From the NCBI GenBank assembly GCA_013398015.1, contig VZRR01010414.1, positions 248,001-312,000 on the forward strand: a DNA stretch of 64,000 nt, read 5' to 3'. The DNA comes from Oreocharis arfaki. Taxonomy: Eukaryota; Chordata; Aves; Passeriformes; Paramythiidae. Below are positions 13,446 to 26,300 of the stretch, piece by piece. The notes under the pieces are model-generated. The model was given only the letters and a program-made list of their open reading frames with translations. It ran no database searches and had not been told where the DNA came from. The number at the start of each line of letters is the position of its first letter. Within the stretch, counting starts at the first letter, position 1. Made by a program: the position numbers and the translations under genes.

Positions 13446-13850
13446 CCAATTCACATTTATTGTTAACTCTTGGCCATGGCCAGGCAGACAAAGCCCACTG
13501 CACTACTGAATCTTCCCCCTACAAGGGCAGCTCCTTAAGGACCGGTCCCATGCCCCGATCGGTCGCGCCGCCATCTCCCCCTCCATCCCAGCAACCCTCG
13601 CGCTGCTCGGCCCGTCATTCCCTTCGCTTCTCCCCGGGCCCGCACGACCATCGTTCCCCGGGGCCGTTACTCGGCGCCGTTTGGGGCTTCAGCACCTCCC
13701 GCACTGCCCCCGTCTGAGCGCGGCCCGGGGCCGGGCCGGTGCGGGCACACCGACACGGGGACGCGGACACACAGACACACACCCCCCGCCCCACGGGCCT
13801 TTCTGAGGGCGCCGCGCGCCCCGACCAGCGCCGGTCAGGCCGCTCGATCT

Positions 13851-13934
13851 GATTGGCCGGCAGTGCCGGTCACTCAGGCGCGCGGCGCGGCACCGCGCGA
13901 CCCGATTGGCCATCAGGGCGGTCACTCCGGCGGG
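13851..13934. repeat. Duplicated CCAAT-box promoter module
   Basis: GATTGGCC plus about 24 following bases at 13,851-13,882 is repeated with a few changes at 13,904-13,934. Both copies carry GATTGGCC, a CAG-G-GC segment, GGTCACTC and GGCG. The period of 53 bp is about five helical turns. Confidence 0.8.
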
Positions 13935-14031
13935 CGGGGTGGGGGGGAGAGGCGGGACCTCGGCCCCGCAACTGCCGGGTTCGCGCGCGCCCCGCGGCAC
14001 TGCGGCTGCGCGCGCGCGGGGCCGTTACAGA

Positions 14032-14048
14032 GGCGGCGGCGGCGGCGG
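14032..14048. repeat. Short CGG triplet tract, FMR1 5' UTR
   Basis: Five consecutive CGG units (14,034-14,048) lie about 217 bases upstream of the FMR1 ATG, at a position comparable to the human CGG repeat. The tract is 22 bases left of an assembly gap, so its true full extent is unknown. Confidence 0.8.
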
Positions 14049-14070
14049 GTGGGCGAGCGAGCGGCGCGCG

Positions 14071-14111
14071 NNNNNNNNNNNNNNNNNNNNNNNNNNNNNN
14101 NNNNNNNNNNN
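14071..14111. other. Assembly gap (41 N)
   Basis: A run of 41 N separates GCGGCGCGCG on the left from CCCCCCGCCG on the right, inside the probable FMR1 5' UTR. The gap size may not reflect the true missing length. Any translation across it is meaningless. Confidence 1.
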
Positions 14112-14264
14112 CCCCCCGCCGTCCAGGGCGGCCACACCCCCGGGCTCGGCGTGAACCGAGCGCCCCCGCCCCGCACACACACACCGCTCCTCCCCCGCCT
14201 GCGCCGGCACAGAGAAAGGGAAGGGAGGCGGCGCCGGGCCCGGGTCTCCCGCACCGCGCACAAC

Positions 14265-14315
14265 ATGGAGGAGCTGGTGGTGGAGGTGCGGGGCTCCAAC
14301 GGGGCCTTCTACAAG
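14265..14315 (+). CDS. FMR1: FMR1 coding exon 1
   Basis: It has 51 coding bases, 17 codons from ATG to TTCTACAAG, then donor GTACCG. The length equals that of human exon 1. The exon encodes the first strand of Tudor domain 1. Confidence 0.97.
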
Positions 14316-17300
14316 GTACCGGGTGCTCGCGGCCGGGCCGGGCCCCAGGGGAGGGAGCGGGGACGGCAACGGGAGGAGGAGGAGGAGGCGGCGGCGGCTC
14401 CTCCTCCTCCCCGCACTGAGGGAGAGCGGAGGCCCCGGGGCAGGAAGGAGGAGAGAGAACCGGGCAGGGGTGGAGGCCGCGGCGGGTCCCTCGCGGTGGC
14501 CGCGCAGAGCGAGCCGGGGGCCGCCGGGGCTGAGGGGACTCGAGGCCCGATGAGGAGGGAGAGCGGGGAGGCCTCGGGCCTTCCTCCTTTGTGGGAAGGG
14601 GCGCCCGGGGCCGCCTTGTCCCGGCGCTGAGCGAGGATCAGCGCTGGGATGGGGCATTAATTGCTAAATCCTCAGCTTTTGTCGCTACTTAAGGAAAGTC
14701 TCTCTCGCCGTCCGAGTTTCCAGGAGAGCTGCACTGCATGAGCACGGCCTGCAAGGCGGGGAGGAGGGGGGCCCTCGTTAATACACATTCTTGATAAAAT
14801 GCTGTGGTGGATTTTTGCTCCTAATGCCATGGCAGGGGAAGCTGCCTAGTGATATTAAAGAGAGCATTGCTTGGCGAAATATATGTGTGCTGAGTAGCTG
14901 AATACACGTAGTTATCAAATGTACTTCTTGCTGAAATTACTTAGTGGCATTCCATGTTTGTTTCCAAGCCCTTGTGCTTCATAAAGCCATCAGCTGAGCT
15001 TTGAACATACATTCTGAGCACTGAATGTTTTATTAATACCATGTAGTATTGTGTGGCTCTGCACGAGTTGGGTTGTATTAATCAGCTTATTAATAGGGTG
15101 TAATTTGTAGTTTAACAGAAAATAAAATTCGGATATGGTGGGTTTGGGCCTATTATCATTGATATCTTATCAGCATACCAGGAACAGCCATAGATCGGTT
15201 TCTGCAAGTCTCCCATGGTTTAAATGTTCCTAGGACTTTAAAAATTGGGCCTAGTTATTGTGCCACATCCAATATTTATGTTAGCAATGAAGGACCGGGT
15301 AGAGTTTCACACTCACATGTTCCTGGGGTAAGCTAGGTAGATATCCAAATGATACAGTTCCAACACTTCCGAGTTTTTCTAAGAAAAAAAGACCTCTTAA
15401 AAGGTTATTTTTAAAATACATGTGCTAGTATCTTATTCTGAAAATAATATTTTTTTTTAAAAGGATGTGTCATACACATCAGTGGCAAATAAGCATCTTG
15501 TGAGCTCACAGTGTTGTAGTCAGAGTTCTAGGTCTGTATATTGCTTCCTGGAATTAAATAATCTAGCACTTTTAAAAATCAGTTTTACATTTTTAAAGGT
15601 ACAGTATTTGGTCAGAAAGAAACAGAAGGAGTAAATACATTGCACAGGAGAACTTTTAATGAGGGTTTTATCAAATTAGAGTAGTTACACAGTGATGTGA
15701 AAGATGATGTCAGTAATGACATGGTGCATTCTTTAGTCATAAATATTGTCGAAGAAACCTGGGAGAATTGAAAGCTTCTGGAACTTTTATTGTTTATGTT
15801 CGAGTCGATACCATGGGGCTCTTTCACCCCTGTGTGTAGGTGAAAGCTTCATTTGAGCATATGTTCATGGAAGCTCATTCATGATTTGGTGTAGCCAAGT
15901 TCTAACTCAGACATTGCCCCAAGCTGAAAGTTATGTTTGTCTTTTAACTTTTAGAAATTCTAACAGGAATTTTTTTGTTTCCTCTTAATCGCTGACCAGG
16001 AAGACTTGGCTAAATTGTCTAAAGGGAAAAACAGGCGTATGGATTTATCTGCCTTCACCTGAATTACCTCTTTAGATGGAGCATCACACTTAAGATAAAT
16101 GCAACAAATTTTTTAAAAAGAATAAAAAAGTGGGAGTTGTTTTACACCCTCATGCAATAATATTAAGTGTAAACCATCAATGTTCCTCTAGTTTTCCCCT
16201 AGTTTGAATTACTTTGAATGCAGTTACAGATTTATCTTTCTTCATAATGTCTGAATATCACTCTGTTATAAACTAGTTTATCTTAATTTTTTCTTGCGAG
16301 TTTTATGCCGATCTTATCGGTGGGCAGTTTGGTTGTAAAAATGAATGCTGACCCAGCATAACAAGAAGTGTGCAGTGATGTCAAGTGTGAATTTAATTGC
16401 AAGATGGTTTTATTTTTTTCATTTGAAAAGTTTCTTTAAGCAGCCTCCTGGGAAGTGATTTACAGCAGTAATGTTTCAAACAAATCAAAAGCAGAACAAT
16501 TATTTTATTCAACCTCATGATTTACTAATAACTGATGAAGATTTCTTTGGCTTGGAATAATTCTGAAGACCTTAATGAGAATATGTAAATTTTTTTGAAA
16601 AATACAATTCTCTTGGTACTAAGACATGGAAGGGGAGGAGTATGAGGCTGCTATAGTCAGGATGGGACTCAGTGGCTCAAGTAGGCCCCTGATTGTGGCT
16701 TCAGGTTCTCATATCCTCCTTGTAGATCTCTTTGAGGACCCAAGCATTTTTGAGTGTACCCAGCAGCATCTGGATCTTGGTGGTACAAAACTGCCCACCT
16801 CAGCCCTGCTAAAAGTAATAAACCAGTGTTTTCTGAGATATATCCAGAGGACTCCTGTTCCGCACAGAACACAGGAGATAGGAGATGGTTTGAGGATGCC
16901 TTCATACCCAGCTGTGAGATATGAATTAAAATTGCATCCTGGTCAGGTGCACTGAAATACTGAAGAGTGTTGATGTGACTGCTGTAGTGGAGGCTAGTTC
17001 TTTCTGAATGGAATTAAAATAGTGCTTAGTGAATACTTGCTACTTTCATGATTTTCTTCCTCCTTGCCCAAGATGAATTATTCCATGGAAAGCACAGTGC
17101 AGTCAATGGGCATGATTCAGGGATAATTGACGATCTGGTACCTAGAGATGCTTAGTCATGACTTGCTATGTGGTTGGGCCCAGAATCCTTGGAAAGAAAA
17201 TGTTACATTTCCTTACTTACTTTATGGTGGTCCATCAAACCACCAGGACTGTGAATCCAAGGGGTGGGAACTGCCTTTTTGCAGCTCTCAGCCAAGTAAC

Positions 17301-20300
17301 TAAATCTAGAAGATTAGTATTAGGGCATATCTTCTCATATCTTTTCTTGTATAGGAGTAGTAAATTGGGTTTTGAAGTTCTTGTCTCATTGACAGAGGAC
17401 TAATAGACAGCCTTTGTCTAATCTTTTTGGGATTAGCTTTAAGTATTTTCCTGTAAAAGGGGACATGCTAGATGCCTTTCCAACGTGGGATTGATTTTTC
17501 TTTTCCAGTTTGGGAGTGATTCTCTCTTGTGTCCTCTGCTAAAGATGGAAAGTATCCCGTTTATAAAGCAGACAGTTTTGGAATGGTGTTTGTTGTTAAC
17601 ATCTGTATGTTGTCTGTAACCAAATTTTTGCCACTTCTTGCTCTATAACCTTGTGAAAATCTTCCACTTTTTATCCCAGTAGTTTCAGTGCCTTGCTGTT
17701 GCTTGCTTGGTTTTACAGATAACTTAATTGAAGCTACAACTGATAAAATAATTCATCTTTCTTACTACTTTATTACTCCAGGTTTCATTATTAGCAACTG
17801 TTCCTGTGGCCTTCTGTATCCATTTTTTTCTTTCACTGTTCCATGCAGACACCGTCAGCCACTATCTGCAGTCTCTTTGTACATTCATGAGCCTGTCTGC
17901 CCAGTACTTCTGAGGGTGACCACCTGTACCCTTTTCCCTCATCTGGTGACCATTTCTGTGACTATTTTTCTTTCCCTATTCTGTTCCTTTGTATGTCCAG
18001 CCTTTCTCAGACTTGATTATCCACCGCGTTCCCTTTTGACATTCTCCTTCCAACAGGTATGAAATGTTACAGAACTGTTACACTAACAGTAGATGCACGT
18101 TTGTTATCAACATAGCTTTTTTATGTTAAAAAGCATATTTTCCCTACTTTCCCTTCTTACAGTTAATTATCCTCCTTTATTAAAATGGTTGACAATGTTC
18201 ACATCTGATGATGTGAGCAGACTTTTAAAAAAGCAGCAAAATTTCATGGCAGCTGAAGCCTTTATTTTTTCCTTTGAAGTGTCTGTCATTCCATTTAGCA
18301 TAAAAATAAAAAAATATGCTAGTGTTTCCAATAATTCTTTTTTTTAACAAATAATTTGTAAAATTTAGACCATATATTCAGCATATAACCATTCTTAGAA
18401 TGTGAATGCTTATGTGTTTGAGAAATGCCATGCTGTAAACTTTTTTACTTAATTATATCTGAAGCATGGAGAGAACTGAAATGGTTTATGTGACTCAGAG
18501 TCAAATTTGGTGTAGAAAACTTATCACGTGATTTTTTTTTTTTCCCACATTAGAGGAGAATCAACCTTTGCCTTTATAAAATGTGCTTCTGTTCACAGAT
18601 AATTTTTTGTGTACTCTTTCTTGGTATTTCTGCTGTTAGCAATAGTGGTATCTCAGCTGCTGCAGTCTTTCAGTGTCCTGTTACCTCATTTTGCTTCCAT
18701 CCAGTTTCACTTTGTTTTTAAGTCATTTCACCTATGTGTCCAAATTCATCAGAGCCACTGTTCTGTCCCTTCATGGGGGTGCATTTTAAACTCACATATC
18801 TGCACTTTTATGTTTGAATTTCCATGCCTACTTACGCTCTTTATCTAAAAAAGGCTGATGAATGGTTATTGTATTTCTTGTGATACTTTGTGTGAGATCA
18901 GAGCCTCTTCTTTACCTTTACTGACATCTGGGGCTGGCTTGTCCTGTGTCTGTGAATTTGGATTATGGTGTTAAAGGCTTCATTTCTTCTTAGCATCATG
19001 TAATTTCACAAATATTACGAAAACAAGACAACCAAACAGTTCTGATAAGCATTAATTTTGGTTTTCCAAAGGCATTTCTGCTTAAATACTGATTTTTTTA
19101 AAGAAAACTTAGAAATGTTTCAGGCCTTTTCTGTTTGTACTTGGAAGTGTACAAATTGAAATATATAGTGCTGGAGTCCAAATACGTTTTTGTACTACAG
19201 TTCTGTTTAAATATTTATATTGGAGGAAAATTGACATAATGGTGTGGTACAGACAATGGAAAACTGATGTGACAAGTATCTGACATTTTTCTGTGTCGCA
19301 AGTAACTGAAAAACAAGGAGAACCCCCTTTCTCTGGATAGATAGGATTAGACAACCAAATATTAAGGACTGCATTAATAGTCATTAATATATTTTGAATG
19401 GTTGTTTTTAAGCATAAATATCACAGAGCGGTGTGCAGAAGTGTTTAATGTATTGCATACTTGAAATTAGATATTTGGCAAGGCATCGTTCATTTTGTAA
19501 TTAATTAAAATTTTATTCCAGTGAACTTTTGTAGTTTTGCAGGACTGTAAATTAAGAGACAAACCATAGTGTTAGGACATCAGCGATTTTGGCCAGGCTG
19601 AAGTGAAAACCGGGTATTATCTGTTTCTGTGGTTGACTCTTCTGAACTTGGCGTAAGCTAAAGAAATTCAGATTTGCAATTTTCCCTGGCAGTATCTGTG
19701 TTGATGCTACCTGGGTTAGGTCAGCAGTTTAACTTAAGTTCCTGGTTCAGGTTCCTTCGGGTTTCTGGGTTGTGACCAAAGCAATGTGGAAGAACTGTTT
19801 AAGGAGAGCTTAAACAGGACAGCATAGTTCATTCCTCTTTCAGCCAGCTGTGTATCTCAAGTTTTACTTTTTCCAGATAACATAATTGCTAAACTGTTTG
19901 AAGGTGCAGACTAGTCTTCAGCTTAACTTAGATTTATTTGTTGCACATCCTGGTTTACTTATTGGTGGTAGGTTTTAGCATTATTATTTTTAATTAGGTG
20001 TATTGCTGTAGTCTCTAGGATTCTGCTCAACTTGAGTTGGATGTTAAGAGCTCTCTTCCATCTCTCTCTGGATATGAGATGTAGTCTTGCTCTTTCCTGC
20101 TGTGCTTGTGAATTTTTCTGTCATTTCCTGTCATTTTTTCAGAGTGCCATTTAATAAAGACACCTTTTGGTGTTTTCATCACCACAGAGGTGATGACTTC
20201 TCCCAAAGTATCTTTCATCCAAGGAAAGGTGATTTTTTTGACATTTTACAAGTATAAGAAAATTAAGTATCAACAAATTCTTTCTCAGGGCATGGCTTGT

Positions 20301-23300
20301 GTTACTCTTACCTGTTTTCCTAAAGGCTTTTAAGTGTTAATGGTGTCATTTCTGTCGAATTTGCTTTGTGAAATAATCTCTGCTTTTACATACTCAAGTA
20401 TTACTATTAATCCTTGTCCATTCTGTGGCACAAAAGGAGTCATGCATAAAATCTGGTAGTGATCATAGTGTTTTTCAGGTATTAAAGGTGTCCATTTCAG
20501 CTGCATCTGTAGGAATAGGTGCTTCTAAGTTGCACATGACAACCGTTGGAAGAAATGTGGGTGAAGCCTTTGGAGGTGATATGTGTAATGTTGTGAAATG
20601 AGTCAGGACTACCATTGTATTGTTCAAATGTATATCCAGTTCTGGAATCTCCTTACAGAATATTACCCAGTAATATGAAATATAAGCTAAATGTTCAGTG
20701 TCCGTAATGATCAACTGAGAGCTCTGTTGCCTCTTTATGTAAATACCATTTCTTTGCTGTTGTTAACATGATCTTGAGATGTGGTCTTTCTTTAAGTCTT
20801 CTTTATACCATGTTATTGAAAGACATCAGCTGTGCTTGTAGTCCTCTTTGAAGGAATATGGAATTTTGAAACCAGTAATTATGCAAATACTTCTGGAGAC
20901 TTTTTTAGGTCTCCTTGGCTTGCTAGCAATGATAGTCTTGTTCTTAAGATTATTGAGAAGTGAGCAAGGTGTAAAATAATTTTTTGCTGTTGTCTCTGTG
21001 GCTTTCCTTCGACTTCTGGTCACAGTGGCATTGGTTATGTTTCAGTTATTAACTCGGATGGTGTTTTCTTCCTTGTGCTGAATGACTCTTGAGTGATGAC
21101 ATTCATGTGCGTGTACCACTTAATTTTAGTGTAGCCAGTTCTTGGAACTCTGTATCAATCATCATGTGTTGCTCTTCTTTGATACTGAGATACTGCTGCA
21201 ACCCGGGAAATACTTTGGTATACTTTTTAAAACAAAAACAGCAAAAGATTTTTTTTAAAACCATTCAGGTTCCATATAAGAGAAACTCTTACCTTCTTAT
21301 AAGAGATAAGATCTCTTCTTGTCTTGGAAACTTGAAAGGACAAGAATAATAAAATGGAGAATAATAAGATGTTCCATACTTCATTAACTAATTCTTCTAC
21401 AGGAGTGGTAGTAGCTGCTGAATCATTTTCAGTTTCCTGAGAATTTTTTGGTCTACTAAGGTGGATCTCCATTAGCAGAACGAACTTCTCTATTCTTTCT
21501 TGCTCACAGGCTTTTGTCTACCTACCTTGCAATGATACTATGTGTGGACTAATATTAGTGGAATACTCAGCTCTTCAGCAGCTTGTTTCAGAAGTTCATA
21601 TAGGTACTTTAAAAGATAAAGAAAAAAAACCCCCAATCTTTTTCATCCCTGGTTAACCTGTGACATCCATCATTTGAGGCTAAGAAAAATACTTTCGTTG
21701 GTAAATCCCAAGGTTCTTTGAGTATTGGTCTTGCTGTTTTGTAGATGGGGAGTGGGGGGGTATTTGGGGCTTTAAGCTAAACATTGATTAAATAGACATC
21801 AGTCAGTTGAGTGCTTAAGGCAGGAGGAGCCCTCGATGCTGAATTCTGGTTCTGTCCTCTGCTTCATGGTGGCATGGGATAGCACAACTGCTGTCCATCC
21901 TCCAGGAAAAAATGGGAAGGAAGGCCGCAGGGCATTTATCTAAAGTTTGTGTTACACAGAATTAAAGTGTGATGAAGTAAATACGGGGAAGATGCTGCTG
22001 AACTTGATATAGATGACTTTTGCTAGTGCAATGTTCAAATGTACTTCGAGGTACAAGAGAAGAGACAGGACTTGGAGGTTTTATGGGCTTTGGTTTCGTT
22101 TGTTTTTTGGGGAATACTGATGTTTAATTTCTGTGCCTGTCTATACATTAACTGTGATTATTAAACGTTTTAAACATTATAAACTTTTTGAACTCCTGAA
22201 AGATCTTGTTATTTCCTACTAACCTCTCCTGTGACTTCTAAAAAGTAGGAATAATGTCTTCATAGCTCGGGCATTCTGTCTGTAAGTGCACTCACTAGCA
22301 GTCATGAACCCAAGAAGGTTTTCAGCTTTCAGTATGTCTTTTATGTAAGTCTACTGCAAAATTTAAAGGCTGGCTTTAAAACATACTTACATTGTGAAAT
22401 TCATCAGTATTTGTGAAAAGAAGGTGTTTTACAGGTTTAAAATTATTTTTCAAGATGTCCTTAAGCATATCATAATTATACTTTGTTTCTTCCACAGGCA
22501 TTTGTAAAGGATGTGCATGAAGATTCAATAACAGTTTCATTTGAAAACAAGTAAGTGTATTGCTGGTGCTATACCTGTACAAGACAGAGTATCAACCTTG
22601 GATTTGATTAACCTAAATATGGCTTCATGTAGAGTAGCGTTTTTTAGATACACTAAACTTGCTGCTGGCATGTTTTAAAGTTATATTTAGTGTCTACTAT
22701 TCTGTGCATTTTTATATAAATGCTTTTAATGGTTTAAATACTTTTAAGTGCAAAACTGTGGGGACATTTGTTTTGCAGAGAAGATAATGATTTTACATGA
22801 TGACAACCTTTGTTTCAGTAAGTCACATGACTTTCTCACGTGAGTGTATTGCCTTAGTTTTAGAAGATTACATTATTACAAAATTTGTTCTGTGGATAAG
22901 TGATGAATACCAGTTTTCTAATCTAGAAGCCAAATTTTTCCAGTCTCCATTAAAGAAACTGAAAATTAAAACTGTATTTAGACTGGATCCTGATCAAGTT
23001 TTTATAACCTGTAGTAGAACCAAAGAAAAAGAAGATACAGGCTTGTTTTGAAGGAAGTATGAAGTCCAAGTGTGTTATGAAATGTTTTTTGGTCTGTGTT
23101 TCTAATGTTGGCGTTAAAACCTGTCACTGTAAATAGAGGAAGAGCTTCTGCTGAAAGATTCAAAAGACTGCAGGTGACATCAGGGTTTCATTTAAAATGT
23201 TATTTAGATGTGTTTTTTCTTATTATGTATACACTGGATCACATTACCTTTAATAAATATATGCACAAAAGCTCCACAGAATTTGAAAATGTAAAATTAA

Positions 23301-26300
23301 TGGATTTAGAATGTTTGATTCCTATTTACAAAGAAGATGAAAATGTTTAGACCATTCACTGTGTTTTTGTTTGTAGCTGGCAACCAGAGAGACAAATCCC
23401 ATTCCATGATGTGAGGTTCCCACCACCTGCAGGCTATAATAAAGACATAAATGAAAGCGATGAAGTAGAGGTGTGTATGCTCCATTAACAACTCTTGTCT
23501 TGAGAAGTGAGAGAACTCGCTGTGAAAAATGTCAGCCAAGCCACTGGAAGGTTTGCTTCCATGTTAGGTGCTATCAACTTTTTTTGATCCCAAGTACTAC
23601 AGAAAACACAGTGTCAGGCACATCACCAAATCCAGAGTCTTGACAGTTGTAAACCATGCAAATTCCATGTACCACAAATTGCCATGTGAAGTCCATGGAC
23701 CATGTCCTCCATGCTGAGTTACAAATACGCTGATTTACAAACATGGTCAGTGTTACACTGATTACAGATCAGTCCTTTTTTAGAACTGGATTAATTCAGA
23801 AATAGGTGATGAACTGTAGTTCTTAAGCTGTAAGGTAATAATGTCTCTGTTACCAAAGCTTCAAGCTGAATCAGATAATTTACATTGTATGTATGTATAC
23901 ATAAAACATGGAAATGTATGTGTAAATACTTATGTGTATATAGAAAGACATTGACTTTAAAGCAGCACATTCCTAAAATGTCCTTAATTTATAAAATTAT
24001 AACATTTATTTTCATAATTAAAGAAAGAGAACTTTCAAGATTTGCATTTTGCTTGCATGCCCTGTAAGTTTTTGATTTGAAAGATAAGAAAATGGCAAAA
24101 CTTTTGTAATGTGGTTGTGGCTGGTACTGTATATGTGCTAAAGAAGTGTAGATGTGTGTCCTCTCTCACCCACTGGTAGGACCTCATCAGACCCACACAC
24201 AATTAGAAATACTGTTGATTAAGTATTAACAGATGTAAAAGTCTGAATTACCTTTTTTGACTGCATGCAAGACTGAAGCAGCTAAATGCCATTAGATTAG
24301 GTACTGTATTACTTATTATTATTTATTTATACAGTCTTGCAGAAATTCTAAAATTTCTTATTTATACAGTCTTTATATAGTCTTTATTTATACATGCTTT
24401 CTATGTTGTGCTCAGAGACTTATGTGCTAAGATGTTTTGCTGGATTTTGTTCCTATGGAGTTCCTGATCATATTAGTGTCAACTTTTGTGATGTCTTTTA
24501 AGAATGTAATCTATGTATTTTGTTTAGGTTTATTCCAGGGCAAATGAAAAAGAACCCTGCTGTTGGTGGTTGGCTAAAGTGAGAATGATAAAGGGTGAGG
24601 TAGGAGTATGCATATATACATATATATATTTTATATTTACAATACACCTTTTTCTTTCTTTTCTGTTTATATATTGATGTGGATTGTGGTTTGAACTAAT
24701 CTCTCTTCGTTTTTTAAGAGTTTCTTGATTAGGACAGTTGCAATTACCATTAACCTCAACCTGAGAATTCAAATTTGACTTGTACAGTTGAAAAAAGTAC
24801 CTTTTCCTTAATAGTGTAATGCTCACTCATGTCATAAAATATGTGGCTTGGATGATTTTATTATTTTTATATCAGTTCTACGTAATAGAATATGCAGCCT
24901 GTGATGCTACATACAACGAAATTGTCACAATTGAGCGTTTGAGATCTGTGAACCCCAATAAACCCGCAACAAAAGATACTTTTCATAAAATCAAACTGGC
25001 AGTTCCTGAAGATTTAAGGCAAATGTAAGTACAAGCGTTTCTTTATAACTTGTTTCAGAATGTGGGTAACTTCTTAAGCCTGAGACAAGAGGAATAAAAA
25101 TGCTTTTTACTGCTCTAAATTAACTTTCTGAAATACAAGAATGTAAAAAGTACAAATATTGATGTGGTCATACTTCAAAAATAGAAAAAAATATTTTTAA
25201 ATTGCAGTTTAGTCCTGGAGGAGGGAACACTTTCTGCAAAATTTTAAGGTTTGCGTGTGGTACAGATTAAGATTTTTAGTCTCACAGCTGTTCAGTTATG
25301 TGCACAGGTTAATCTGAATCTGTTCTTGATCAACTTTTATTATTTGATGATGGCTCTGGGAATAGTTGTACAATAATAAAACCTCCCAGAGTCTGATACA
25401 AAGCCAGCTAGTTTTCTCCTAGGCCATGGGCGTGTTGTTCTCATATAGATAAAGCTCTAAAACTCAGATTAATACTGACTACCCTTGTTTTACCTTCAGG
25501 TTGCTTTATGCTTTTCTTGAGATAAATTTTATTGCCTCAGCGTGGAATGAGTTATAAATTCAGATTAGACTAAAACTTTCTGAAGTTAGTGTTAGAGCAT
25601 ACTCAAGTTCACTCGGTGGTGAGTGGACACAGGAAACCTGGAGAAGCCAAGCACAGCATGAGATGAGCATAAGGTCCTTAGAATGCTGCAGGGGTTACAA
25701 TAAAATCACACGTTTTACTGGTTCATGATGTGTTTGAAATCTTGAACTTGCTGATTATAGTGATTATAACTTTTTAATGTAGTTTTGTTTAACTTGTCGT
25801 TTCACAGTTACACATACAGAAAACTTCTGAAATATTTCTAATGCTACTCACGTGAAAACAAATGAAAGAAAAATGAGTAAAATAAATGATAACAGAATAA
25901 AATAACACCTGCCTTGAAAGGGAGAGCCTGGAAATCTTTGTTTACATTCTTTGTGTTAAGGAATTATTCTTTTTGGCTGTTAACCTTAAATGCAGTGGTT
26001 ACTATTTTTAACTTTGTAACATTTTTATTCCTAGGTGTGCCAAAGAATCTGCACATAAGGACTTCAAAAAGGCAGTTGGAGCTTTTTCTGTAACGTATGA
26101 TTCTGAAAACCACCAGCTTATTATTTTGGTAAGTACAAATGTCTTACAGCACCGTTGGCAGTGGTTTGTTTCAAGAGTCCATGTGTAAACCACTGTTCTC
26201 TTTCTTAATAATTCAGTCAATCAACGATGTAACCACGAAGCGGGCGAACATGCTGATTGATATGCACTTTCGGAGTCTTCGCACCAAGTTATCCCTGATA

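Larger units (their letters stand above)
13500..14650. promoter_or_regulatory. FMR1 CpG island, promoter and 5' UTR
   Basis: A sharp rise in GC and CpG marks a CpG island surrounding FMR1 exon 1. There is no TATA box near the likely start. Two ATTGG (reverse CCAAT, NF-Y type) boxes lie at 13,852-13,856 and 13,905-13,909 inside a 53-bp duplicated module. A GGGCGGGG Sp1-type box is at 13,932-13,939, followed by alternating GCGC tracts at about 13,981-14,020. The transcription start cannot be fixed from sequence; the human promoter is also TATA-less and CpG-rich. A 41-base N gap interrupts the island at 14,071. Confidence 0.85.
14316..22497. other. FMR1 intron 1
   Basis: The 8.2-kb intron is the largest in the gene. 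Its first 330 bases are still CpG island and hold the GGA/TCC inverted repeat. The rest is AT-rich with no recognised repeat family. It includes a 109-codon ATG-initiated open frame at 16,626-16,955 that I cannot identify and a G-rich cluster at 21,747-21,769. Confidence 0.85.

Noticed and set aside
12834..13466. 210-codon plus-strand frame and 158-codon minus-strand frame
   Set aside because: They overlap a reverse-oriented CR1 fragment and are either remnants of its non-functional ORF2 region or chance.
13853..14657. Several 100-255 codon open frames on both strands across the FMR1 CpG island
   Set aside because: They run through the N gap and owe their length to very high GC (few stop codons). 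Only the 51 bases from 14,265 match a known protein.
17688..18062. 124-codon plus-strand frame in FMR1 intron 1
   Set aside because: A pyrimidine-rich intronic tract gives Cys/Phe/Leu/Ser-rich noise with no recognisable motif.
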